The notes under the pieces were generated by a model that made no database searches, was not told where the DNA came from, and was given only the letters and a program-made list of their open reading frames with translations. A program made the position numbers and the translations under genes. Shown one piece after another: positions 1 to 6,141 of a stretch of DNA of 8,612 bases. The stretch comes from Porphyromonadaceae bacterium. GTDB lineage: Bacteria > Bacteroidota > Bacteroidia > Bacteroidales > CAMTPD01. The DNA lies in assembly GCA_003447595.1 (NCBI GenBank), contig DLYT01000017.1:2790-11401 (forward strand). The letters run 5' to 3'. Numbering within the stretch: position 1 is the first letter of the stretch; each line of letters begins with the position of its first letter.

Positions 1-279
1 GAGGAAGCTGTTGCCGCCTACAAAACATTGCGCGACACGGCTGTCGTTACAAACAAAAGACTAATCATTGCCGACAAGCAAGGCATTACAGGCAAGAAGG
101 TTGAGCTGTACACGATACCGTTCAAAAACATCGAAATGTATTCGACCGAGAATGCCGGTTTTCTCGATTTTAGTTCCGAACTCGAATTATGGACACGCTC
201 GGGGAAGATTAAAATCAAGCTTAACCGCGGGGTAGACATTCGCAAGCTAGACAAACTCATCGCACAGTATATTCTGTAG
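1..279 (+). CDS. PH-domain protein (bPH_1 / PF08000-like), 3' part only
   Basis: The frame is open from the first base of the window, so the start lies to the left; 92 residues are visible, ending at TAG 277-279. The segment RDTAVVTNKRLIIADKQG followed by TGKK, then IPFKNI and an acidic/aromatic ELELW stretch, is the signature of the small bacterial pleckstrin-homology proteins of PF08000. These are usually about 120-130 residues, so roughly 30 N-terminal residues are missing. The fold is a single PH-like beta barrel with a C-terminal helix, seen here as DIRKLDKLIAQYIL. There is no signal peptide or membrane segment in the visible part, so a cytoplasmic location is likely. The cellular role of these proteins is not well established and the neighbours do not help: the next gene is convergent and the two are separated by a terminator. 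The family call is confident; the function is unknown. Confidence 0.85.
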   Translation, partial: EEAVAAYKTLRDTAVVTNKRLIIADKQGITGKKVELYTIPFKNIEMYSTENAGFLDFSSELELWTRSGKIKIKLNRGVDIRKLDKLIAQYIL

Positions 280-297
280 TCAATTCCTTTATACAAC

Positions 298-335
298 AAA
301 CGGTTACTGCTGATAAGGTAGTAACCGTTTCTTTT
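298..335 (+). terminator. Rho-independent terminator of the PH-domain gene
   Basis: A perfect 11-bp inverted repeat (AAACGGTTACT at 298-308, AGTAACCGTTT at 320-330) with an 11-base loop is followed by CTTTT. It begins 19 bases after the stop codon of the plus-strand gene. The convergent minus-strand gene ends at 380, so the same hairpin may also stop its transcripts, but the T-run on that side is weaker (GTTTGTTG). Confidence 0.8.
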
Positions 336-379
336 ATAATAGCAAGCAAATTCATTTACTCCTTCAATTATACAAGCTT

Positions 380-2050
380 TCAAAAGTGCTTGATGTAATC
401 GTCGAGGGTTTGATCTGTTACGCCCAACTTATCGCGTAGACGGCCTTTGCGTTTTGATATGCTGTTTTTCTCGATGTGATAGATTGCCGAAAGCAGATCG
501 AGCGGTAGCTCCATCTTGATCAAACAACAGAAACGAATCTCTTCGTCCGACATTTGCGGATATTTCTCTCTCAATCGCTTCGTGAAATGATCGAAACATG
601 CATTGGTATTGTTCTCGATCACATCCCACTCTTTTTTCCCTAAGAAAATAAAACCTTGCTTGTCTTTCGGAGCAGAAAGAATAGGTATGGAAATCATATT
701 CAGACGCTTGTAATACTCTGCTTTCATGATCATATCGCGCGCCAAGAGCTGCTCCTTCTCGGTTTGTTCACGCAGCAATTGATTCTCCATGCTTTGACGC
801 TCGAGCTCCAACTCGGCCAACTTTATTTTCTTTTCGCGCACCGACGACTCGAGCTTGATCTTTCTGTTTCGATAAAACATAAGAATAAGCAACATAAAAA
901 CCCCTACGAGCAAGAACACAGTCGATATTTTGTAGGTGAGCGTACGCGTGCGATAAATTTCGAATTTATCCTTTATATATTGTTCGCGTTGCTTTTTGTA
1001 AGCCTGAATACTTTGCATGCGTTCGGTGGTTTCATCTCGTTCACCGCGATTCATGGAATCTTGCAACACAATCATATTCTCCACGTTTTGCAAGGCTTTA
1101 TTGGCTTGATGTGTCGCGCTATTGATACGGTACATTCCTAGATTTTGCTGCAATCGAGCGGTGATGTCGGAACTATCAGATACCAACTGATAATACTTCT
1201 CGGCTTCCGCATAATTCTTTCGTTTCAATAACGCTCGTGCCTTGAGCAAATAAAAAGCAGAAAGCTCAGCTTTATCTGGCTTTAATGCGATTGATTTGTC
1301 GATGTAAGACATGGCAGAGTCTTCTTCTCCGATCAAAGAGTATGCGGATGCCATATTCTTATATATAGCAGCTAGGGTTTGTCGGTTACCGAAAGTGGTA
1401 TAATCTAGCGCTTCATGCAACAGCAATAATGAGGAGTCGGGATACTGCCTGCGTGTCGTAAAAAGATAAGCTAAACCAATCAAGTCATTCGCTATACGCG
1501 ACGAGTCGGCTAGAAGTCGGGAACTTATCAATGCCTCACTGCGCGTTTTCTGTTCTTCTTCATACAACTTATTATACCGATATACATCGGCTAGAGATAC
1601 CAAGATATCGTGTTTGAGTTGTAAACTCTCCCCTTGTGGAAAGTATTCATTGGCATGCATGTAACTACTTACTGCTTCGAGGGAGTGACTGGCTTTATGC
1701 AAAATGCGTCCGCGCAAAAAGAGTGCTCGGGAGGTTATCGCTGAGTCGCTGCCGTTGAGAAAGTAAAGTAACGATACGTTTATTAATGAATCATTAGCCG
1801 GAATCTGCCCGTTTAGAATAGAAGCCTGTGTAACAAGCAAGTTATAATAAGCACGATCTTTTTGCGACATCTTCATTTCCTTCAAATGCCCTAACTCATG
1901 AAGAGCTTCTGCCGGATGAGATATAATCAAAGAGTCTACTTGTTGTAAAGCTATGGCAGTCTTATTTTCTCGCCCAAACCAAACCATCAATGCGGCAAGC
2001 GTAAATATAACAGCAACAAGTCCTATCTTAATATATGATTTTTTGTTCAT
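380..2050 (-). CDS. Membrane-anchored TPR protein with C-terminal LuxR-like HTH (putative transcriptional regulator)
   Basis: The protein is 556 residues from the ATG at 2050. An N-terminal hydrophobic segment (about residues 7-25) is a signal anchor or signal peptide without a lipobox. Residues about 45-335 are helical pairs of the tetratricopeptide type, for example around AAIYKNMASAYSLIGEEDSAMSYIDKSIALKPD. A transmembrane helix at about 373-393 is followed by a charged coiled coil (about 395-440) and a C-terminal region (about 485-556) containing SDEEIRFCCLIKMELPLDLL and SISKRKGRLRDKLG. That pattern resembles the LuxR-like helix-turn-helix of many Bacteroidetes TPR regulators. The inferred topology is a periplasmic TPR sensor with a cytoplasmic DNA-binding tail. 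The frame stays open to 2167, but that extension is encoded across a terminator hairpin and upstream of the likely promoter, so it was not used. The target genes are unknown; the upstream small lipoprotein gene is a possible but unproven partner. Confidence 0.85.
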   Translation of the reverse strand: MNKKSYIKIGLVAVIFTLAALMVWFGRENKTAIALQQVDSLIISHPAEALHELGHLKEMKMSQKDRAYYNLLVTQASILNGQIPANDSLINVSLLYFLNGSDSAITSRALFLRGRILHKASHSLEAVSSYMHANEYFPQGESLQLKHDILVSLADVYRYNKLYEEEQKTRSEALISSRLLADSSRIANDLIGLAYLFTTRRQYPDSSLLLLHEALDYTTFGNRQTLAAIYKNMASAYSLIGEEDSAMSYIDKSIALKPDKAELSAFYLLKARALLKRKNYAEAEKYYQLVSDSSDITARLQQNLGMYRINSATHQANKALQNVENMIVLQDSMNRGERDETTERMQSIQAYKKQREQYIKDKFEIYRTRTLTYKISTVFLLVGVFMLLILMFYRNRKIKLESSVREKKIKLAELELERQSMENQLLREQTEKEQLLARDMIMKAEYYKRLNMISIPILSAPKDKQGFIFLGKKEWDVIENNTNACFDHFTKRLREKYPQMSDEEIRFCCLIKMELPLDLLSAIYHIEKNSISKRKGRLRDKLGVTDQTLDDYIKHF

Positions 2051-2080
2051 TACGGTCGTTACAAATAATAATGGAAACCA

Positions 2081-2088
2081 CAAACATA
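2081..2088 (-). promoter_or_regulatory. Candidate -7 box of the TPR-regulator promoter
   Basis: On the minus strand this reads TATGTTTG, a perfect TAnnTTTG, 30 bases before the ATG at 2050. Transcription from it would begin roughly 20-25 bases before the start codon. No clear TTTG -33 box is visible: the expected position falls in the T-run of the preceding terminator. Confidence 0.45.
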
Positions 2089-2101
2089 CAATATTTCTAA
2101 T

Positions 2102-2143
2102 AAAAAAACCACCCAAAACCAACGAATCAGTTTTGGGTGGTTT
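2102..2143 (-). terminator. Strong rho-independent terminator upstream of the TPR-regulator gene
   Basis: A perfect 14-bp inverted repeat (2106-2119 with 2130-2143; arm AAACCACCCAAAAC) has a 10-base loop. On the minus strand it runs into seven Ts (2102-2108). It lies about 215 bases beyond the stop of the minus-strand lipoprotein gene and about 50 bases before the regulator start. It therefore probably ends the lipoprotein transcript and insulates the regulator, or acts as an attenuator if any transcript reads through. Confidence 0.8.
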
Positions 2144-2220
2144 AAGAAACGCTTTATAACAATTCAAATCTCGAAATAAATAAAGTGATGTATATTCCTT
2201 CTATTTCGAACTATTTAAAT

Positions 2221-2357
2221 GTGTGGTTTTTCATAATGGCATCAGACAAGGTTCTTGAAGGCTGATATTCTATCCGTCTAAAGTAGAATACCATGGTTTC
2301 ATAATAGCATGATTGGCGAGTTTGAATTATTTATCTTAAGAATCTGTCTAAATTAAC
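2221..2357. repeat. Possible degenerate tandem duplication, unit about 69 bp
   Basis: Several words recur in the same order at offsets of 67-70 bases. TTTCATAATGGCAT at 2229 matches TTTCATAATAGCAT at 2297, TTGAA at 2255 matches 2322, and GTCTAAA at 2276 matches 2346. The bases between them match poorly, so this is either an old duplication or chance in AT-rich DNA. It lies in the 3' untranslated stretch after the small lipoprotein gene. Within 2051-2357 nothing else stands out except an 8-bp inverted repeat (TCGAAATA 2171-2178 with 2202-2209). Confidence 0.3.
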
Positions 2358-2768
2358 TTATTCGATGTCTTTTAGTTGGATAACTATTTCGACATTCTTA
2401 CCGGGGTTGAACGTGCGTCCTACCGCCCAAATCTCATAGTTTGTATCTCCTACTCCGTTTTGCACAACAAACGTAATTTGTCGAGATCGTGAAGAAGTAA
2501 ACCAACTTGCATATTGAACATCATAAACAGCTGCTCCATTTTTGTCAGTTCTTACATAACTTAATGGTTCTGTTCTGTTGTCTTTTTCGAACAATTCATA
2601 TGTTTTCTCATCAAACACTTGTACCGGAATTCCAGACAATACTGCACCGGAAGCATCTACAACTTTAATAAAAGCTTTACTGTCGGCTATTTTATCCTCA
2701 TTCTCACAAGCAGAGAAAAAAGCAATTAACATTGCCCATACTGCGATGAACTTAAACTTACTTGTCAT
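2358..2768 (-). CDS. Small lipoprotein with a carboxypeptidase-regulatory/Ig-like beta-sandwich domain
   Basis: The product is 136 residues from the ATG at 2768. This start gives a clean lipoprotein signal peptide: MTSKFKF, a hydrophobic core, then FFSAC with the lipidated cysteine at residue 21. The frame stays open to 2837, but the extra residues would bury the signal peptide; the ATG at 2768 also has an A-rich upstream region. After the cysteine the sequence ENEDK is acidic, resembling the lipoprotein export signals described in other Bacteroidota, so surface exposure is possible. Residues about 32-102 (AFIKVVDASGAVLSGIPVQVF ... VRTDKNGAAVYDV) look like a single carboxypeptidase-regulatory-like or transthyretin-like beta sandwich. 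This fold is usually a binding or structural module rather than an enzyme. I recognise no specific family. The gene stands alone between a long leader and a downstream terminator. Confidence 0.75.
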   Translation of the reverse strand: MTSKFKFIAVWAMLIAFFSACENEDKIADSKAFIKVVDASGAVLSGIPVQVFDEKTYELFEKDNRTEPLSYVRTDKNGAAVYDVQYASWFTSSRSRQITFVVQNGVGDTNYEIWAVGRTFNPGKNVEIVIQLKDIE

Positions 2769-2863
2769 TTGCGTTGTTTTTAATTCATTAGTTTCGGTCA
2801 TTACTAAAAAACAACTTCGAGAAAAAGAACATTCCAATCAATAGCCATCTCTCATTCAAGAGC

Positions 2864-2910
2864 TAGTCGTCATTGGGGTATTCGTATGCACGAACTCGGA
2901 CTAATGACTA
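2864..2910 (-). other. Imperfect hairpin in the leader of the small lipoprotein gene
   Basis: An outer stem pairs 2864-2874 (TAGTCGTCATT) with 2903-2910 (AATGACTA), leaving a 3-base bulge. An inner stem pairs TTCGT 2881-2885 with ACGAA 2890-2894 across a four-base loop. It has no T-run on either side, so it is not a terminator. It lies about 100 bases before the lipoprotein start and could be a leader structure or chance. Confidence 0.35.
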
Positions 2911-3200
2911 CCGATACGGAATGTCCTTTTCTTGTTACAACTGATAAGAGAGTGGATTTTAAACCAATTGAAACCATTCTCTATACTGTACCCAATTCAA
3001 TCGTAACCATATCCTTGATAATGCAAGATGACATGAATATCATCGAAAAAAACACAAATAATCCTTATTGCATCTCTATGAATATTTCACTCGAAGTTGA
3101 AAAAAATAGAAACACTACAAACAATACAACTCAATACTTACACTAAATGTATAGCACGATAACTCGTTGTATGATTTGGAGTGTCTCTCAACTCACACTG

Positions 3201-3208
3201 CAAAAGTA
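3201..3208 (-). promoter_or_regulatory. Candidate -7 box facing the small lipoprotein gene
   Basis: On the minus strand this reads TACTTTTG followed by CAGTGTG, a good match to TAnnTTTG. No -33 box is present at the usual distance; the nearest TTTG is about 23 bases upstream. If active, transcription would begin near 3195, giving a leader of about 430 bases. Confidence 0.4.
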
Positions 3209-3284
3209 GGCATGATCTGAATACGAAACATCAAAATACAATGACACTTCCGTCACACACTAAAAACCTAAACCACAGGTGTAT

Positions 3285-3329
3285 AAAAAAGAATTGTCCA
3301 CCTAAAATGACGTATTTAGATGGACAATT
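3285..3329 (-). terminator. Rho-independent terminator of the GH97 gene
   Basis: An inverted repeat pairs 3292-3300 (AATTGTCCA) with 3321-3329. One mismatch follows, then a further five pairs (3302-3306 with 3315-3319), giving 14 pairs in all. On the minus strand it is followed by C and six Ts (3285-3290). It starts 43 bases after the GH97 stop. A smaller hairpin (AGCTC 3338-3342 with GAGCT 3353-3357) precedes it and may help. Confidence 0.8.
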
Positions 3330-3372
3330 GCATGAAAAGCTCTTTTTATTTTGAGCTAAACGTGTAAATATT

Positions 3373-5394
3373 TTATTGAATTGCAGGTTTTATCGTAATG
3401 GCAAAACCACCTCCGGCAGCCATCGGCAAGGTTAGTTTCGAAGCTTTTGTAATCTTCTCTTGTGTGATTTCGAAAGCTGTAGGATTCGAAACCCAATCGG
3501 CATCGGCAGCATCCTTATAAATGGTTGCGATGTATTCGCCATCGGATAAGAAGTCGAACGCTACATCAATGGTGCGTTTCTGCTCGTTGGTTGTAGCTCC
3601 GACAAACCAGTTGTCTCCCGCGCGACGGGCAATGGTGATGTATTGCCCTATTTCGCCATTCACCACAACAGACTCATCGCAATCGGCATTGTAATCTTTG
3701 ATAAACTGAAAGGCCGGATGCCCTTGGTAATTCTCTGGCAAGTCGGACGCCATTTGCAGCGGACTGTAAATCGTAACCAACAAAGCCAGCTGGTGACAAA
3801 GCGTACTGTGCACGCGCGTTTGAGAAATGTCTTTCAACTGATCGTTCCATTGCGTGCGTTGTTCCTTCTTGCCAAGCAACAGTACATCTATAATCCCCGG
3901 CGTATAATCGGTAGGACCCGCCAAGCCTCGCGTATAAGGAATCGTTGTGGTGTGTGAAGGCGAATTGCCCACACTCCAAGCCTCCCATTCCATACCACGC
4001 ACCCCTTCGCGCGTCATTAGGTTGGGCCATGTACGTTCTAAGCCCGAACCTTTGCTCGGCTCATGTACATCGAGCATAATATTATATTGAGCAGCTTTCT
4101 CTACAATGTGTTGATAATGCTCTACCATTTGCTGTCCGTGATGGTTTTCGCCTGTAGATACTCCACCTGCATAACCGGTTTTCACGGCATGAATACCCAA
4201 CTCTTGGCATAGAGCAAACGCAGAATCAACCAACGCTTCATAACCATGAATATCAGCGCCCGTTTCGTGGTGCATAATCAACCAAACTCCTTTTTCTTTG
4301 GCATAGGCAGCAACCTCACGAAGATCGTATCCTTTGGCAGAAGTAATATAGTCGAAAGCATCTTCCTCTCCCCACTTATCCCAGCCGGTATTCCAGCCTT
4401 CGATCACAACGCCCGGAATATCATTCGCCGCAGCAAAGTCAATGTAGCGTTTAGCCTCTTCGGTCGTAGCCGCTTGCATCTTACCTTCTTTCCACTGCTT
4501 ACTACCCAAGTGCATTTCCCACCAAATACCCATGTAAGTCATTGGTTTGATCCACTCCGATTGAGCAAGCTTCGACGGCTCGTTCAAGTTGACCATCATT
4601 GCCGACGCAACAAGCCCCTTTGCATCCGGTGATACCACTACCATGCGCCACGGTGTATGAAAAGGTGCCTTTACGTAAGCCTTTACCCCATTTTTCCAAG
4701 GAGTCAATTCGCATTTCATAGTACCATCGCCCATATTCTTAATGGTCATATCAGGATACTTTACAATTGCTGCTTCGTGAATAAATAGATGCGTTCCGTT
4801 ATCTTTGCGCATCGACATCGGTGTTGCTGCCCACGACACGCTATCGAGGCGGTTATTCATAAACAGTTTCTCGTAGGTGTTAAAGTCGGCATAACTCCAC
4901 CACGTTTCGGGGTTACCGCTTACTTTAAACTCGGTAACCTCGTCCATGATCACAATAGAATCGTTGGCAAAAGCATCGGGAAACTCATATCGCAGTGCAA
5001 CTCCATCGTCAAACAGTCTAAAGTTGACACGATACAATCGGTTGGTCGGTACATGCTTCACCGACACCAAAGCTTGATTGTACTGATTGCGTACCGACTT
5101 GTTTTCGCCCCATTGGCGGTGCCAAACTTCATCAAACGAAGAAAGAGCAACATCCTCTATCTGCAAATCGCGACAAATAGAGTCGCCATCTTGCAATACA
5201 AAGCCCAAACGGGAAGGAGCAAGCACTGTATCAGTACCATTTATTAATGTATAGGATAGAAATCCATCTTGTGAAGTTTCGAAACTCAAGTTGAGTTGTT
5301 TATCGGGAGAAGTGATGTGCTGCTGTGAAACAGATGTACACGACACGGCGCCCATTATAGAAAGGGCGAATAATACTTCCTTCATAGGGTTCAT
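3373..5394 (-). CDS. GH97 family glycosidase, SusB-like inverting type (putative alpha-glucosidase), lipoprotein
   Basis: The 673-residue protein has GH97 architecture: an N-terminal beta-sandwich (about 25-280), a TIM-barrel catalytic domain (about 285-570) and a C-terminal beta domain (about 575-670). The signal peptide ends in GAVSC, so Cys19 is probably lipidated. The residues after it are not acidic, which fits a periplasmic-facing anchor. GH97 landmarks are clear: IHEA (Glu207), MHHET (Glu377), DVHEPSKGSGLERTWPN (Glu445), REGVRGMEWE (Glu463, Glu469) and GPTDYTPG. Glu445, 463 and 469 have the same spacing as SusB Glu508, 526 and 532 as I recall them, which serve as calcium ligands and catalytic base/acid. 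The strand-4 motif is KTGY, with Gly407 where retaining GH97 alpha-galactosidases carry the Asp nucleophile. This points to an inverting alpha-glucosidase. No susC/susD genes are visible. An ATG three codons later (5385) is an alternative start. Confidence 0.92.
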   Translation of the reverse strand: MNPMKEVLFALSIMGAVSCTSVSQQHITSPDKQLNLSFETSQDGFLSYTLINGTDTVLAPSRLGFVLQDGDSICRDLQIEDVALSSFDEVWHRQWGENKSVRNQYNQALVSVKHVPTNRLYRVNFRLFDDGVALRYEFPDAFANDSIVIMDEVTEFKVSGNPETWWSYADFNTYEKLFMNNRLDSVSWAATPMSMRKDNGTHLFIHEAAIVKYPDMTIKNMGDGTMKCELTPWKNGVKAYVKAPFHTPWRMVVVSPDAKGLVASAMMVNLNEPSKLAQSEWIKPMTYMGIWWEMHLGSKQWKEGKMQAATTEEAKRYIDFAAANDIPGVVIEGWNTGWDKWGEEDAFDYITSAKGYDLREVAAYAKEKGVWLIMHHETGADIHGYEALVDSAFALCQELGIHAVKTGYAGGVSTGENHHGQQMVEHYQHIVEKAAQYNIMLDVHEPSKGSGLERTWPNLMTREGVRGMEWEAWSVGNSPSHTTTIPYTRGLAGPTDYTPGIIDVLLLGKKEQRTQWNDQLKDISQTRVHSTLCHQLALLVTIYSPLQMASDLPENYQGHPAFQFIKDYNADCDESVVVNGEIGQYITIARRAGDNWFVGATTNEQKRTIDVAFDFLSDGEYIATIYKDAADADWVSNPTAFEITQEKITKASKLTLPMAAGGGFAITIKPAIQ

Positions 5395-5441
5395 TAGTAG
5401 TTTAGTTAGTTCGTTCAGTTTTATTGAAATGCAAATATTTA

Positions 5442-5449
5442 CAAATATA
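5442..5449 (-). promoter_or_regulatory. Candidate -7 box of the GH97 promoter
   Basis: On the minus strand this reads TATATTTG, a perfect TAnnTTTG, 47 bases before the GH97 start at 5394. The expected -33 position has no good match; a TTTG occurs about 27 bases upstream, which is too far. It implies a 5' untranslated region of roughly 40 bases. Confidence 0.45.
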
Positions 5450-5504
5450 AAAAGAGATAAGGCTATATACAGTACGCAAAGCTTGTGTTTAAAAACAACT
5501 TTTT

Positions 5505-5513
5505 TAATCTTTG
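5505..5513 (+). promoter_or_regulatory. Candidate -7 box of the NlpE-like gene promoter
   Basis: TAATCTTTG resembles TAnnTTTG with one extra spacer base, about 90 bases before the plus-strand start at 5603. A TTG at 5483-5485 lies about 20 bases upstream and could be the -33 box. The leader would contain an 8-bp stem with one mismatch (GCCATCTT 5524-5531 with AAGACGGC 5546-5553). Confidence 0.35.
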
Positions 5514-5602
5514 TGTTATACCCGCCATCTTAAACTACAAAAACAAAGACGGCAGCTATTAAAACCATACTAAATCATTTATTTAATTCGAAACGTAGTA
5601 TT

Positions 5603-6061
5603 ATGAAACGAATGTATCTATCATTGATCGCTTGCGCTTGTATCGCAGGCGTTAGTTGCACATCAAAACCAGCCGACAAATCGGGAAGTACAACAGAAGC
5701 ACAACCTGCCGCTACAGAAACAGTAGACATGCACACGGCCGAGAACTCACTTGATTACCCGGGCGTATATGAAGGAACCATACCGGCAGCATCGGGTCCA
5801 GGCATTAAAATGACCCTTACATTAAATAAAGACAAAACCTTCAAACTCCGATCGGAATACATCGACGAGAAAGATGGGATCTTTAATGAGCAAGGAAAGT
5901 ATGTAGTAAACGGCAATATTGCTACGCTCGAACTTCCACAAAACGAAAAGAAATACTTTAAAGTGGAAGAGGGCCGCGTGCGCATGCTCGATCAAGATCA
6001 AAAAGTTATAGAAGGAGCTTTAGCTGAACATTATGTACTGAAGCAAACAGCCGTATTTTAA
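5603..6061 (+). CDS. NlpE-like lipoprotein (NlpE N-terminal domain) lacking the CxxC pair
   Basis: The 152-residue protein begins with a lipoprotein signal peptide ending in GVSC (Cys19). A low-complexity S/T/A/P linker follows to about residue 48, then one domain (about 51-147) matching the NlpE N-terminal family (PF04170). The matching segments are YPGVYEGTIP, GIKMTLTLNKDKTFKLRSEY, the YFKVEE...RMLDQDQKVIEG block and a closing HYVLK. In most NlpE homologues the loop after the first strand reads PCADC, a cysteine pair linked to copper and redox sensing; here it reads PAASG (61-65), so both cysteines are gone. E. coli NlpE is an outer-membrane lipoprotein that signals envelope and surface stress to CpxA; nothing here shows such a partner, so only a general envelope role can be inferred. 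The start has an A-rich upstream region and no Shine-Dalgarno. Confidence 0.88.
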   Translation: MKRMYLSLIACACIAGVSCTSKPADKSGSTTEAQPAATETVDMHTAENSLDYPGVYEGTIPAASGPGIKMTLTLNKDKTFKLRSEYIDEKDGIFNEQGKYVVNGNIATLELPQNEKKYFKVEEGRVRMLDQDQKVIEGALAEHYVLKQTAVF

Positions 6062-6075
6062 GATTACGCTTCCAT

Positions 6076-6115
6076 AAAAAAGCGCTTGCCGGAATTGAAG
6101 CCGACAAGCGCTTTT
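6076..6115. terminator. Bidirectional terminator between the NlpE-like and MATE genes
   Basis: A perfect 11-bp inverted repeat (AAAAGCGCTTG 6078-6088, CAAGCGCTTTT 6105-6115) has possible extra CGG/CCG pairing inside. The plus strand ends in TTTT. The minus strand ends in six Ts (6076-6081). It lies 16 bases after the NlpE-like stop and 26 bases after the MATE stop, so it serves both convergent genes. Confidence 0.85.
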
Positions 6116-6141
6116 CTGCTTATTTACAAATTTCAGACATC

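Larger units (their letters stand above)
2769..3372. other. Long gene-free stretch between the GH97 and small lipoprotein genes
   Basis: I see no credible gene in these roughly 600 bases. Minus-strand frames give only short peptides of 14-32 codons. The plus-strand frame 2886-3146 (86 codons) is rich in N, T and I, has no recognisable motif and begins inside a hairpin. The stretch holds the terminator of the GH97 gene, a candidate minus-strand promoter near 3201-3208, and an imperfect hairpin at 2864-2910. The simplest reading is a leader of about 430 bases for the small lipoprotein gene. Confidence 0.5.

Noticed and set aside
18..383. Minus-strand frame of 121 codons at the left edge
   Set aside because: It is antisense to the PH-domain gene and runs through the terminator. 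The plus-strand frame has a clear family match.
656..1141. Plus-strand frame of 161 codons within the TPR-regulator gene
   Set aside because: It is antisense to well-supported coding sequence and its translation shows no family features, so it is a shadow.
2051..2167. Longer start for the TPR regulator (39 extra codons)
   Set aside because: The extension is encoded by a perfect terminator hairpin and lies upstream of the likely promoter box. The ATG at 2050 begins a normal signal-anchor sequence.
2769..2837. Longer starts for the small lipoprotein (ATGs at 2801 and 2837)
   Set aside because: They would place 11-23 polar residues before the signal peptide; the ATG at 2768 gives a standard lipoprotein signal.
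2886..3146. Plus-strand open frame of 86 codons in the long gene-free stretch
   Set aside because: It is rich in N, T and I, has no recognisable motif or signal peptide, begins inside a hairpin and has no promoter or start-region support. The composition fits AT-rich noncoding DNA.
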